Origin: Auritidibacter sp. Marseille-P8566
GTDB lineage: Bacteria; Actinomycetota; Actinomycetes; Actinomycetales; Microbacteriaceae
Length of the DNA stretch: 46,452 bases
Direction: 5' to 3'
NCBI GenBank assembly: GCA_945860535.1
Contig: CAMAQN010000004.1
Location: 1 to 46,452 of the forward strand
Every line of letters begins with the position of its first letter. The stretch's first letter is position 1. The notes under the pieces were generated by a model. That model was not told where the DNA came from, did not search any database, and worked only from the letters and a program-made list of their open reading frames with translations. Shown one piece after another: positions 1 to 9,991 of the stretch. Both the position numbers and the translations under genes were made by a program.

Positions 1-6
1 GTTTAT

Positions 7-768
7 TTAGTGTTCGTCTGCCAATGCCAACTGAATGTAGACAGTGGTCAGAAGTGTAAATACGTATGCCTGCAAAACCGCAACCAAAATCTCGAAGATT
101 GTGAAGGCAAATCCGAAGACGAGAGTACCTGCTCCAAAGAGCTTGAACAGGCCATCGGCTTCGAAGAAGAAGAATTGCGTCGCAGAGAAACACAAAACCA
201 AAAGCAGGTGACCGGCGATCATGTTCATCAAAAGACGAAGGGCCAGAGTCACCGGACGAAGGATAAAGGTCGAAAGCAACTCAATCGGAGTTACCAGAAC
301 GTAGAAAGGCTTTGGGACACCTGCAGGGAACAGCGCATTCGAGAAGAACTTAGCGCCGTGCTTGCGAACACCCGCGTAAATGAAAGTCACGTAGGCAACA
401 GCCGCCAAAACCAAAGGCAAACCGACTACCGAGCTACCCGCGATGTTTGCAAACGGGATGATTCCGGTGATGTTCATACCCAGAACCATGAAGAAGATGG
501 TTGTTAGTAGCGGCAGGAATCGGTCGCCATCCTTCTCACCGAGCTGGTCGTGCGCAATGTTCTTTCGAACAAAGTTCAACGCCATTTCTCCAAGCAACTG
601 GAAACGGCCAGGAACTACGTTTCCGGTGCGAACTGCCTTGTTGAATGATCGGGTGAAGAAGTAGAACAGAACCAGCAAAACTGCAAGCACGATCAAACGA
701 ATCATCATGATTCGGTTGATTGCAAAAACCGTACCCTCAAAGGCAACGATTTCCGGGTAGAACTCCAT
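7..768 (-). CDS. atpB: F0F1 ATP synthase subunit a
   Basis: ORF translation; subunit a transmembrane helices with conserved PVTLALRLLMNMIAGHLLL and LQAYVFTLLTTVYIQLA segments. Confidence 0.97.
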   Translation of the reverse strand: MEFYPEIVAFEGTVFAINRIMMIRLIVLAVLLVLFYFFTRSFNKAVRTGNVVPGRFQLLGEMALNFVRKNIAHDQLGEKDGDRFLPLLTTIFFMVLGMNITGIIPFANIAGSSVVGLPLVLAAVAYVTFIYAGVRKHGAKFFSNALFPAGVPKPFYVLVTPIELLSTFILRPVTLALRLLMNMIAGHLLLVLCFSATQFFFFEADGLFKLFGAGTLVFGFAFTIFEILVAVLQAYVFTLLTTVYIQLALADEH

Positions 769-877
769 GATCGAAGGTGGGTGGAATCCGCCCTCTTCGG
801 CCGCAAACAGAGTCAGTGCATTAAACAGCTTCGTACTCCTGGCTTGGGCGGCGTGGTAGACCCCGCGGTTGGTCGTT

Positions 878-909
878 GGAATTCCTCAAAAGTTTATAGG
901 AGGAATTCC
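878..909. repeat. 10-bp inverted repeat between the AtpI-like gene and atpB
   Basis: GGAATTCCTC-N12-GAGGAATTCC; contains TATAAA on the minus strand. Confidence 0.5.
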
Positions 910-935
910 TCTTCTAAACCACGAAATCAAAAAAA

Positions 936-1346
936 CTAATCCCGCGAATCAATAGTTGGAATTCGAGAGCGAAGTACCACCCAAGAATCAATGCCTAGGC
1001 TGCCCAAAACACTCAAAACAATGGCGAAAAACAAGGTCGGCCCGTGAATAAAGTCCATACGCTGCAGCGCTGCCATAAGGACAGCAAAAAGCACGATCTT
1101 TAGGAGCCAACCACCCAGCACCAAACCATAGAACCCACCTAATGGCAACCGCGCTCCGAAAAGCACGCTCAAAACCGTCAGTGAGGTAAAAACCAGGGCA
1201 ATTGCAGATCCAATTAGTGCGGTCCAAAGGCCGTCGATCCCAATCACCAGAAACCCAATTATCGAGCAGATAACCGCTACCGATACCACCAACAGCGCAC
1301 TGAGTTTCAGGGCCTTACCAAAGACCTGGGTTGAACTACTTGCCAC
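936..1346 (-). CDS. AtpI-like small membrane protein upstream of atpB
   Basis: 136 aa, about 4 predicted TM segments, located between wecA and atpB as atpI is in actinobacteria. Confidence 0.7.
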   Translation of the reverse strand: MASSSTQVFGKALKLSALLVVSVAVICSIIGFLVIGIDGLWTALIGSAIALVFTSLTVLSVLFGARLPLGGFYGLVLGGWLLKIVLFAVLMAALQRMDFIHGPTLFFAIVLSVLGSLGIDSWVVLRSRIPTIDSRD

Positions 1347-2454
1347 GGAGTGCCTTTCTGAACTTATTGCGTCTTTTGAATACTGGCCAGTAGGTGTGAA
1401 CCAGGGCCAAAATCAACCAAAAACCAAAGATAACCATGACCTGTGGCCAGTCCAGCCAGAAGAACAGCAAGAGCGAGATGGAAACCAGTGCAGTCCAGTG
1501 ATAAAAGACCATCACGGCACCCTGGTGACTGTGGCCAACATCCTGCAGCTGATGGTGCAGGTGCTCGCGGTCGGCTGCAAATGGGGATTGCCCGCGACGC
1601 AAGCGTCTCACCACAGCCAGAGCAAGATCCAAAAGTGGAATCACCAGAATCAAGACCGGCAAGGCCAGTGGAATCAAGGCTGGAAGCAAGTCGTTCCTGG
1701 TAACGGTGGCTGGGTCAATCGAACCGGTAACAGTAATTGCACCAACCGCCATCAACAATCCCAAGAGCATTGCTCCTGAGTCGCCCATAAAGATCTTGGC
1801 TGGACGCCAGTTGTGCGGCAGGAACCCCGCAACCATACCCAACACCAAGGCCGCCAAGAGACCGGCGATCGAGAAGTAGTTGGTCGGAGAGGTTTGCTGC
1901 GCAAGCAGGTAGGTGTAGACAAAGAACGCCAAGGTACCAATGCCGACCACGCCCGCAGCTAAGCCATCCAGACCGTCAATGAAATTGACGGCGTTCATAA
2001 TCAACACGATCAAGAAAACGGTGACTCCAAAGGAAACTGCAAAGCTTCCCACCGTTAGTCCACCGATTGGCAGGGACACTATTTGAATACCCGAGGACGC
2101 CAAAATCCACGCGGCACCCATTTGACCACCCATTTTGGCGGTCCAGTCCAAATCCACCAGGTCATCCAAAAGCCCGACAACGATGATTACCGCCGATGCT
2201 GCCAGCACAGCCCAAATTGGACCAGGGTTTAGAAAGATTGAGTCAAACCAACCAAAGCTCGCAGAGGCGAAGATCCCAGCGCCGAGGCCGAGAAACATAG
2301 CAATGCCACCGATTCTCGGGGTTGGGGACTTGTGCACATCACGTTCGCGAATAGCGGGGTGAATGTTGAATCTCTTAGCCGTCCACCTAACGCCCCAGGT
2401 CGCTAGATAAGTGACCAAAGCTGTGAGCAGCGCGACTAGGAAATAGGCCCTCAT
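1336..2454 (-). CDS. wecA: undecaprenyl-phosphate GlcNAc-1-phosphate transferase (MraY/WecA family)
   Basis: DVHKSPTPRIGGIAMFLG, NAVNFIDGLDGLAAG, FMGDSGAMLLG motifs. Confidence 0.93.
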   Translation of the reverse strand: MRAYFLVALLTALVTYLATWGVRWTAKRFNIHPAIRERDVHKSPTPRIGGIAMFLGLGAGIFASASFGWFDSIFLNPGPIWAVLAASAVIIVVGLLDDLVDLDWTAKMGGQMGAAWILASSGIQIVSLPIGGLTVGSFAVSFGVTVFLIVLIMNAVNFIDGLDGLAAGVVGIGTLAFFVYTYLLAQQTSPTNYFSIAGLLAALVLGMVAGFLPHNWRPAKIFMGDSGAMLLGLLMAVGAITVTGSIDPATVTRNDLLPALIPLALPVLILVIPLLDLALAVVRRLRRGQSPFAADREHLHHQLQDVGHSHQGAVMVFYHWTALVSISLLLFFWLDWPQVMVIFGFWLILALVHTYWPVFKRRNKFRKALRGK

Positions 2455-3114
2455 TTAGTCGACCTTGAGCTCGACATCCCCGATAATACTGCGGATTCGC
2501 TCTAGCGACAGTGCGCCTAGGCGAAGTACGCGAATTGGCTCGCCAGCGCGCACCTGCGACAAATCCAAAATTGTGGAGGCCTCGCCCTTAGGGCTGGCAC
2601 CGGCATCAAGGTAAGTGGAAACCTTGTCGCCGAAGTAGTCGACTGCCTGCTGAGCGTTGACCGCCGCTGGCTGGCCAGTTAGGTTTGCGCTCGATACGGC
2701 TAGCGGGCCGGAATCTTCAAGCAGAGCCAGAGTGATTTTGTGGTCTGGAACCCTAAGAGCAACGGTGCCTCGAGTCTCCCCCAAATCCCACTCCAGTGTG
2801 CTTTGCGCCTGCAGCACCATGGTCAATGCCCCTGGCCAGAAAGCTGCAGCTAACTGGTTTGCAACCAGCGGCAAATCATGCGCAAGGGCGGACATGGTTT
2901 CGACTTTTGGAATTAGCACGGGCGGTGGCGATGTGCGCTCGCGACCCTTGAGGTTCAAAAGTGCTTCAACGGCCTTCGCATTGAAGGCATCGGCAGCAAC
3001 TCCGTAGACGGTGTCGGTTGGGATAACCACAACTTCTCCGCGACCTAGGCCTACTTTGGCCTGGCGGAATCCAGTGAGCAAGTCGGTATCAACTGAGCAG
3101 TCATAAACCCGCAT
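2455..3114 (-). CDS. tsaC: L-threonylcarbamoyladenylate synthase (YrdC/Sua5 family)
   Basis: GEVVVIPTDTVYGVAADAFN, LAVSSANLTGQPAAV motifs. Confidence 0.93.
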   Translation of the reverse strand: MRVYDCSVDTDLLTGFRQAKVGLGRGEVVVIPTDTVYGVAADAFNAKAVEALLNLKGRERTSPPPVLIPKVETMSALAHDLPLVANQLAAAFWPGALTMVLQAQSTLEWDLGETRGTVALRVPDHKITLALLEDSGPLAVSSANLTGQPAAVNAQQAVDYFGDKVSTYLDAGASPKGEASTILDLSQVRAGEPIRVLRLGALSLERIRSIIGDVELKVD

Positions 3115-3123
3115 TTTGTCTCG

Positions 3124-3972
3124 CTATCTAATTGCCGTGATGGTTCGGTATCGCATGGTTGCATCCTGGAATGCACTCACACTGAACCAACCGTCATTCA
3201 ATAGTAATTCACGGATGGCTTCGGACTGGGTCTCTGCGTGCTCAAGAACCAAAAGTCCACCTGACCTAAGCAGTGCCGCCGCAATCCCGGAGATATCGCG
3301 GATGACATCAAGGCCGTCTTCTCCCCCGTAAAGAGCAAGTTCCGGGTCAAAATCTCTAACCTCCGGGTCAATTGGGATTGCGGAATCGGGGATGTAAGGC
3401 GGATTAGAAATAACAACATCAAGTCCACCAACCAGGTCGGATACCACTTCCTGCAATGCACCAAGCCTAAGTTCGACGCCGGCTGCATTTTCCGCAATGT
3501 TCTTGGCTGCGTATTTGAAAGCAGACTCGGAGAGTTCCACCGCATAGACCTTGGTTTGCGGCACTTCAACCGCGATAGCAATTGCAATAGCACCAGACCC
3601 AGTACCAAGGTCTATTGCCACCCCTGGCCTTGGTAGTTGGCGAAGGTAATCAATTGCGTACTGCACCACCTGCTCGGTTTCAGGTCTGGGTATAAAGACT
3701 CCGGGTCCAACGCTTAGTTCAAGTGAGCGAAAAGCTGCTTTCCCGGTGATGTGCTGAAGCGGCTCGCGCTTTTCCCGTCTTGAAAGCGCAGCCAAAAAGT
3801 CTTCTAGTTGCTCGGAAGCAAGGTCTTGGTCAAAGGTGATGCGCGTCAAAAGGTCTGAGCGATCGGTGTCCAAAAGGTGGCAAAGCAGCCAAGTTGCATC
3901 TGCCTGCGGTGATGGAACGCCTGCTTTGCTCAGCCGTTCGCTTGCCAGGGCTAGCGCTTCAGAGAGCTTCAC
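3124..3972 (-). CDS. prmC: peptide chain release factor N5-glutamine methyltransferase
   Basis: GPGVFIPRPETEQ, DLGTGSGAIAIAIA, VISNPPYIP (NPPY) motifs; next to prfA. Confidence 0.96.
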   Translation of the reverse strand: MKLSEALALASERLSKAGVPSPQADATWLLCHLLDTDRSDLLTRITFDQDLASEQLEDFLAALSRREKREPLQHITGKAAFRSLELSVGPGVFIPRPETEQVVQYAIDYLRQLPRPGVAIDLGTGSGAIAIAIAVEVPQTKVYAVELSESAFKYAAKNIAENAAGVELRLGALQEVVSDLVGGLDVVISNPPYIPDSAIPIDPEVRDFDPELALYGGEDGLDVIRDISGIAAALLRSGGLLVLEHAETQSEAIRELLLNDGWFSVSAFQDATMRYRTITAIR

Positions 3973-5048
3973 TACTCACCCTGAAGGGCTGCGAGTCTGG
4001 CTTCTTCGTCCATCTTGATCGCGGACTGAACAATTGGCTCCAAGGCGCCGTCCATGACCTGATCTAGGTTGTAGGACTTGTATCCGGTGCGGTGGTCGGC
4101 GATGCGGTTCTCGGGGAAGTTGTAGGTGCGAATTCGCTCCGAGCGGTCAACCGACTTGACCTGAGAGCGTCTGGCAGCAGACTGCTCTGCCTCGAGAGCT
4201 TCCTGCTGAGCGGCCAAGATTCTGGCGCGCAGCACACGCATGGCAGCTTCGCGGTTCTGTAGCTGCGACTTTTCGTTCTGCATCGACACCACGATGCCGG
4301 TTGGCAAGTGAGTGATTCGAACAGCAGAGTCGGTGGTGTTTACCGATTGCCCACCAGGACCAGAAGAGCGAAATACGTCAATGCGAATCTCGTTCTGGCT
4401 AATTTCAACTTCTTCAGGCTCGTCGACCTCAGGGAATACCAAGACTCCGGCAGCCGAGGTGTGAATGCGACCCTGAGTTTCAGTTACCGGCACGCGCTGG
4501 ACGCGGTGAACGCCACCTTCATACTTCATGTGAGCCCAAACGCCGTCGGCTGGGTCGGTGGCATTGGACTTGATTGCAACCTGAACATCCTTGATGCCAC
4601 CAAGGTCAGACTCGGTGCGGTCGAGGATCTCGGTCTTCCAACCCTTTGAGTTTGCGTACTGGATGTACATGCGAAGAAGATCACCGGCGAATAGTGCCGA
4701 CTCGGCACCGCCTTCGCCAGCCTTGACTTCCATGATGACATCGCGACCATCGTCCGGATCTCTAGGAATCAGCAGTCTGCGAAGCTTTTCACCAGCATCT
4801 TTGAGCTGCTGCTCCATCCCCGGAAGCTCTTCGGCAAATGCCTCGTCTTCTTTGGCCAATTCCTTGGCTGCTGCCAAATCCTCGGTGACTTTGATCAGGT
4901 TGCTTTCGGCGTTCATGATTGCCGAAAGTTCTGCGTAGCGACGGTTCAGCTTCTTAGCCAACGCTGGGTTGGTGTGAATGGCTGAGTCGCTGAGTTGCTC
5001 CTGCAAACTCGCGTGCTCAGCCCTAAGGCCTGCAAGCGAATCAAGCAA
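3972..5048 (-). CDS. prfA: peptide chain release factor 1 (TTG start)
   Basis: GGQ motif in [30 protein letters not shown]1 length; CGGAG precedes the TTG start. Confidence 0.97.
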   Translation of the reverse strand: MLDSLAGLRAEHASLQEQLSDSAIHTNPALAKKLNRRYAELSAIMNAESNLIKVTEDLAAAKELAKEDEAFAEELPGMEQQLKDAGEKLRRLLIPRDPDDGRDVIMEVKAGEGGAESALFAGDLLRMYIQYANSKGWKTEILDRTESDLGGIKDVQVAIKSNATDPADGVWAHMKYEGGVHRVQRVPVTETQGRIHTSAAGVLVFPEVDEPEEVEISQNEIRIDVFRSSGPGGQSVNTTDSAVRITHLPTGIVVSMQNEKSQLQNREAAMRVLRARILAAQQEALEAEQSAARRSQVKSVDRSERIRTYNFPENRIADHRTGYKSYNLDQVMDGALEPIVQSAIKMDEEARLAALQGE

Positions 5049-5050
5049 AG

Positions 5051-6610
5051 TTACTCCGAGTCACTTTCCTGTGGGACAGGCATCGACTTTTCAAGCTTTA
5101 GCAAGAACTCAACGTTTGATGCGGTGTCCTTCAGGCGAGAAAGCACAAGCTCCAGAGCCTGCTGCTGCTCAAGACCTGCAAGTGCACGACGTAGCTTCCA
5201 GATGATCTTGGTCTCCTGTGGGCTCATCAGCATTTCTTCGCGACGAGTACCGGATGCGTTGATGTCAACCGCAGGGAAGATGCGCTTGTCTGCCAACTGG
5301 CGAGACAGGCGAAGCTCCATGTTTCCGGTTCCCTTGAACTCCTCGAAGATAACCTCGTCCATCTTTGAACCGGTCTCAACCAGGGCGGTGGCCAGGATGG
5401 TTAGCGATCCACCGAACTCGATGTTTCGAGCAGCACCGAAGAAGCGCTTTGGTGGGTAAAGAGCTGAGGAATCAACACCACCGGACAAAATACGTCCAGA
5501 TGCTGGCGCGCTTAGGTTGTAAGCACGGCCCAGACGGGTAATCGAGTCAAGTAGAACTACAACGTCGTGTCCAAGCTCAACCAGACGCTTGGCGCGCTCG
5601 ATTGCAAGCTCTGCAACAGTGGTGTGGTCATCAGCAGGACGGTCGAAGGTCGAGGCAATAACCTCACCCTTGACGGTGCGCTGCATGTCGGTAACTTCTT
5701 CTGGACGCTCGTCAACTAGCACAACCATGAGGTGAACCTCTGGGTTGTTGGTCGCGATAGCGTTTGCGATTGCCTGCAGTACCAAGGTCTTACCGGCCTT
5801 TGGAGGAGAAACAATCAGACCACGCTGACCCTTACCAATTGGAGCAACAAGATCGATGATCCTGGTTGAAAGCTTCTTGCTGTCAGTCTCTAGACGCAGA
5901 CGAGTGTCTGGGTAGAGCGGGGTTAGCTTGCCAAACTCAACTCGAGCTGCAGCTTCTTCCATGGTCTGGCCGTTGATCGAGTCAACACGAACTAGCGCGT
6001 TGAACTTCTGACGCTGGCTGTTCGCATCCTCACGCGGCTGGCGAATTGCACCAACTACTGCGTCACCCTTACGAAGTGCATACTTCTTTACCTGACCTAA
6101 GGAAACGTAAACATCGTTTGGCCCAGGAAGGTAACCGGAGGTGCGCAAGAACGCGTAGTTCTCCAGAACATCCAAGATTCCAGCAACTGGAACTAGGACG
6201 TCATCCTCGGTGATCTCTGGCTCAGACTCGTCCTGTGAACCAGGAGCGCGACGGCGGTCACGGTCACGGTAGCGACCACGACGGTTGCGGTTTCCACCTC
6301 GGCGGTCGTCATCACGGTCACGGTTGTTTTCGCGGTCTGAGCTTCTGGTCTCGCGGTCTTCGCCACGCTCTGCGATAGCTTCAGAAGAAGTGTTGGCTTC
6401 GCCACCTTCAGCCCTGGCTTCGCCGCGGGCTGGTCGGGAACGACGACGGTTCTCGGTCTTTGGCTCTGCATCACCAGAGGTCTTTACCTCTGCCTCGGCT
6501 GCCTTAGGAGCCTTTGCTGCCTTTGGTGCTGCGGTTGCTTCTGAGGAAACTGTTGCGCTGGTTGCGCGGCGGGTTCTCTTTACAGGCTTGTCCTGCTGGA
6601 TTTCATCCAT
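5051..6610 (-). CDS. rho: transcription termination factor Rho
   Basis: [61 protein letters not shown] motifs; low-complexity RGG/acidic N-terminus. Confidence 0.97.
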   Translation of the reverse strand: MDEIQQDKPVKRTRRATSATVSSEATAAPKAAKAPKAAEAEVKTSGDAEPKTENRRRSRPARGEARAEGGEANTSSEAIAERGEDRETRSSDRENNRDRDDDRRGGNRNRRGRYRDRDRRRAPGSQDESEPEITEDDVLVPVAGILDVLENYAFLRTSGYLPGPNDVYVSLGQVKKYALRKGDAVVGAIRQPREDANSQRQKFNALVRVDSINGQTMEEAAARVEFGKLTPLYPDTRLRLETDSKKLSTRIIDLVAPIGKGQRGLIVSPPKAGKTLVLQAIANAIATNNPEVHLMVVLVDERPEEVTDMQRTVKGEVIASTFDRPADDHTTVAELAIERAKRLVELGHDVVVLLDSITRLGRAYNLSAPASGRILSGGVDSSALYPPKRFFGAARNIEFGGSLTILATALVETGSKMDEVIFEEFKGTGNMELRLSRQLADKRIFPAVDINASGTRREEMLMSPQETKIIWKLRRALAGLEQQQALELVLSRLKDTASNVEFLLKLEKSMPVPQESDSE

Positions 6611-6685
6611 GTGGTTATTACTCGTTTCTTGGCGGCAAATGTGCCGGATTTGTGAAGAATTTCTTGAGAATGCAGTGGCGGGCTT

Positions 6686-7600
6686 TTAGACGCCTGATCC
6701 AGACTGCACTTCAACACTAGCACCTTTGAAGTCAACCGCAAGCGAAAGTGGTTTCCAAGTTGGAAACTCCCGCTCCACAAATGCCACAGCTGCAACTCGC
6801 TTGACCGGGTCAACTTCCAGCACCAACACAGACGGGCCAGCTCCCGAGACCACAGCTGGGTGACCCTCGGCGCGGAGCTTTTCGATCAACTTACTGGTTT
6901 CTGGCATCGCACTTGCTCGGTAGTTCTGGTGCAGGCGGTCCTCGGTAGCAGCAAACATAAGCTCTGGGCTCTGAGTCAGGGCTGCCACCAAAAGTGCGGA
7001 ACGAGAGACATTGAAAACCGCATCGGTGTGAGGTACTGACTCTGGTTGCAGGCTTCTGGCAAGTTTGGTCGACATTTGGTTTGGCGGAACCAAAACCAAA
7101 GGTGAAACTCCACGGTGCACAGTTAGCTTCTTGTGGTGCGGACCGGTTTCGTCTTTCCAAGCAATCGTTAGGCCACCAAACAGCGCAGGAGCGACATTGT
7201 CCGGGTGACCTTCCAGCTCAGTGGCAAAATCCAAAAGCTGCTGCTCGGTGAGCACGATCTCAGGCTTTAGTAGCCCAGCTGCCAGCATCACACCGCCGGA
7301 CACTGCAGCACCTGAAGAACCCATACCGCGGCCGTGCGGGATGTTGTTGTGGCAGGTGATTCGAAGCGGCGGGACGGTCTTTTGAAACTTGGCGAAAACA
7401 AATGCAATCGTTGAGTAGATCAGGTTGGTCTGATCGCGAGGAATGTCTTTTTCGCCTTCGCCCACCACAGAAATCTCAAGGCCGCTCTGGATTTCCTCAG
7501 CGGAGTAGTTGTCATAGAAGCTCAGTGCCATTCCGAGGGTGTCAAAACCAGGGCCTAGGTTTGCACTGGTGGCTGGAATCTTTACCGATACCTTGGTCAT
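6686..7600 (-). CDS. thrB: homoserine kinase (GHMP family)
   Basis: PATSANLGPGFDTLGMAL and GRGMGSSGAAVSGG motifs; follows thrC. Confidence 0.96.
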   Translation of the reverse strand: MTKVSVKIPATSANLGPGFDTLGMALSFYDNYSAEEIQSGLEISVVGEGEKDIPRDQTNLIYSTIAFVFAKFQKTVPPLRITCHNNIPHGRGMGSSGAAVSGGVMLAAGLLKPEIVLTEQQLLDFATELEGHPDNVAPALFGGLTIAWKDETGPHHKKLTVHRGVSPLVLVPPNQMSTKLARSLQPESVPHTDAVFNVSRSALLVAALTQSPELMFAATEDRLHQNYRASAMPETSKLIEKLRAEGHPAVVSGAGPSVLVLEVDPVKRVAAVAFVEREFPTWKPLSLAVDFKGASVEVQSGSGV

Positions 7601-8679
7601 TTGTTCTTCTCCAAGCCCAATACGCCTGCAACCGAATCTGCGGTTGCGGAAACCTTCTTTGGTTTAATCTGGCGACCGCGCTCATCCTTTAGCGCCCAGT
7701 CTGGATCCTTTAGGCCGTGGCCGGTAACGGTAACGACGATGTTGTTTACCTTTGGCAACTCGCCCTTTTGCTTGGCCTGCAGTAGCCCTGCAGCGCCGGT
7801 TGCGCTGGATGGCTCAACGAATACTCCAGCCTCCTGAGATAGGAAGCGGTGCATCCACAAAATGTCCTTATCACTCACCGCACCAAAGGCACCATTAGTG
7901 TCAGCCTTTGCCGCCTGTGCTAGATCCCAAGACGCTGGGTTTCCAATCCGGATAGCGGTTGCAATGGTCTCTGGCTTGGCTACTGGCTTGCCTAGAACAA
8001 ATGGTGCAGAACCTGCGGCTTGGATACCGTAAAGCATTGGAAGTTTTTGGATTCGACCGGCATCGCGATCTTCGCGATAGCCAAGGTGATAAGCCGAAAT
8101 GTTTCCAGCGTTACCCAGCGGCATGGCGTGTAGGTCAGGCGCAAAGCCAAGCGCGTCAAAAACCTCAAAGGCGGCGGTCTTCTGACCCTGCAGGCGATCT
8201 GGGTTCACCGAGTTCACTAAGAACACCGGGTAGCTCTCGCTTAGCTCACGAGCAAGTCGCAAGCAGTCATCAAAGTTTCCGCGAACCTGCAGAATCTGCG
8301 CCTTGTGTGCAACCGCCTGGGATAGCTTGCCCCAAGAAATCTTGCCGGCTGGAACTAAAACAACAGACTGCATGCCTCCGGCAACCGCATAGGCAGCAGC
8401 CGATGCCGAGGTGTTACCGGTTGACGCTGCGATAACCGCCCTTGCGCCCTTGGCTTTGGCCTTGGAAACCGCAGTAGTCATGCCGCGGTCCTTGAATGAG
8501 CCGGTTGGGTTCATGCCCTCAAACTTGAGGTGAACAGATCCAACATCCAAAAGCTTGGCGAGCGCCGGTGCCTCAATTAGAGGAGTGCCGCCCTCGCCCA
8601 AAGTGACAATTGGATCGTCCTGGGTGAATGGAAGTCGATCAAAGTATTCGCGAATAACACCGCGCCATTGGTGAGCCAT
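7597..8679 (-). CDS. thrC: threonine synthase
   Basis: PLP lysine region GMNPTGSFKDRGM; order hom-thrC-thrB. Confidence 0.97.
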   Translation of the reverse strand: MAHQWRGVIREYFDRLPFTQDDPIVTLGEGGTPLIEAPALAKLLDVGSVHLKFEGMNPTGSFKDRGMTTAVSKAKAKGARAVIAASTGNTSASAAAYAVAGGMQSVVLVPAGKISWGKLSQAVAHKAQILQVRGNFDDCLRLARELSESYPVFLVNSVNPDRLQGQKTAAFEVFDALGFAPDLHAMPLGNAGNISAYHLGYREDRDAGRIQKLPMLYGIQAAGSAPFVLGKPVAKPETIATAIRIGNPASWDLAQAAKADTNGAFGAVSDKDILWMHRFLSQEAGVFVEPSSATGAAGLLQAKQKGELPKVNNIVVTVTGHGLKDPDWALKDERGRQIKPKKVSATADSVAGVLGLEKNK

Positions 8680-9989
8680 TAGATTCCCTCTACTCGGATA
8701 ACCGAGTTCACTTTCTGGACCGCTGCGTTACCTCGCAAATCCTCTACGACCGACTCAAGTTCGCCCTCGCCTGCAGCGTGGGTCATGATGGTCAAAAGGG
8801 CACCGGTGTTTTCGCCCGCCGCATTTTGATCCACGGTTTCAACGCTAACGCCATGCTGAGCAAATACTGTTGCGACCGAGGCCAAAACACCCGGAAGGTC
8901 ATTTACCTGAAGGGTGATCTGGAAGCGAGTACTGATCGCCTGCACCGGAAAAATGTCTAGGTTTGCGTGAACTGAGTCTGCAATTCCTGGTCCACCGGCA
9001 AGGTGACGCTTTGCAGCACCGACTAGATCTCCTAGGACCGCGGAAGCAGTCTCCGGTCCACCCGCGCCTGCGCCATAGAACATAAGACGCCCAGCGCTCT
9101 CGGCCTCAATAAACACCGCATTGTATGCGCCGCGAACCGCAGCCAGCGGGTGATCCTCAGGAATCAAGGTCGGGTGCACTCGGGCAACAATCCCCTCGGC
9201 TTGACCATCGGAAGCTGGAACGCGTTCGCAAATTGCCAAGAGCTTTACTGCGTAGCCAGCCTCACGAGCGGTTTCAATCTGCAGTGCGGTCACTTGAGAA
9301 ATACCCTCGCGGTAAACACTCTCAACCGGCATCTCGGTGTGGAAAGCCAGCGATGCCAAAATTGCTGCCTTACTGGCTGCATCGAAACCTTCAATATCGG
9401 CGGTTGGGTCAGCTTCCGCGTAACCAAGCTGCTGAGCTTCTGCCAGGGCATCTTCGAAGCTTGCGCCGGTAGAGGCCATCCGATCAAGAATGAAGTTTGT
9501 GGTGCCGTTGACGATACCCATCACCTTGTTGACCTTGTCACCAGCCAGTGATTCGCGGAGCGGCCTGATGATTGGAATCGCGCCACCCACAGCTGCCTCG
9601 AAGTAAAGCTGAGCCCCAAGCTGTTCCGCTAGGTCAAACAGCTCGGTTCCGTGTGCGGCGATCAGAGCTTTATTTGCGGTGATGACATCTGCGCCAGAAT
9701 TCAATGCCAGTGTGATGTAGCTCTTTGCTGGTTCAATGCCACCAATCAGCTCGATAACGATGTCCGCTGCCTTAATAAGGGCTTCGGCATCCAGAGTCAG
9801 GAGCTGTTTTGGCAGGTTGCCATTTCTAGCGGAGTCCAAATTACGCACCGCGATGCCAACTAGTTCAAGATCAGCACCGACGCGCTGAGCAAGCTCTTCA
9901 CGGTTCTCGATCAAAAGCCTTGCGACCTGAGAGCCGACCGAACCGGCACCTAAAAGTGCAATACGAATTGGGCGATAAGCGATCTCCAT
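8679..9989 (-). CDS. hom: homoserine dehydrogenase with C-terminal ACT domain
   Basis: LLGAGSVGSQVARLL, GVVNGTTNFIL-like MGIVNGTTNFILDRM, ACT-like C-terminus. Confidence 0.97.
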   Translation of the reverse strand: MEIAYRPIRIALLGAGSVGSQVARLLIENREELAQRVGADLELVGIAVRNLDSARNGNLPKQLLTLDAEALIKAADIVIELIGGIEPAKSYITLALNSGADVITANKALIAAHGTELFDLAEQLGAQLYFEAAVGGAIPIIRPLRESLAGDKVNKVMGIVNGTTNFILDRMASTGASFEDALAEAQQLGYAEADPTADIEGFDAASKAAILASLAFHTEMPVESVYREGISQVTALQIETAREAGYAVKLLAICERVPASDGQAEGIVARVHPTLIPEDHPLAAVRGAYNAVFIEAESAGRLMFYGAGAGGPETASAVLGDLVGAAKRHLAGGPGIADSVHANLDIFPVQAISTRFQITLQVNDLPGVLASVATVFAQHGVSVETVDQNAAGENTGALLTIMTHAAGEGELESVVEDLRGNAAVQKVNSVIRVEGI

Positions 9990-9991
9990 GG

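Noticed and set aside
10-507. 165-aa plus-strand ORF opposite atpB
   Set aside because: Antisense shadow of a confidently identified gene; low-complexity Gln/Arg/Lys composition and no recognisable motif.
4308-4649. 113-aa plus-strand ORF opposite prfA
   Set aside because: Overlaps the catalytic core of RF1 on the opposite strand; no independent support.
6193-6474. 93-aa ORF within rho rich in Thr/Val repeats
   Set aside because: Frame-shifted reading of the RGG/acidic repeat-like N-terminal region of rho; composition artefact.
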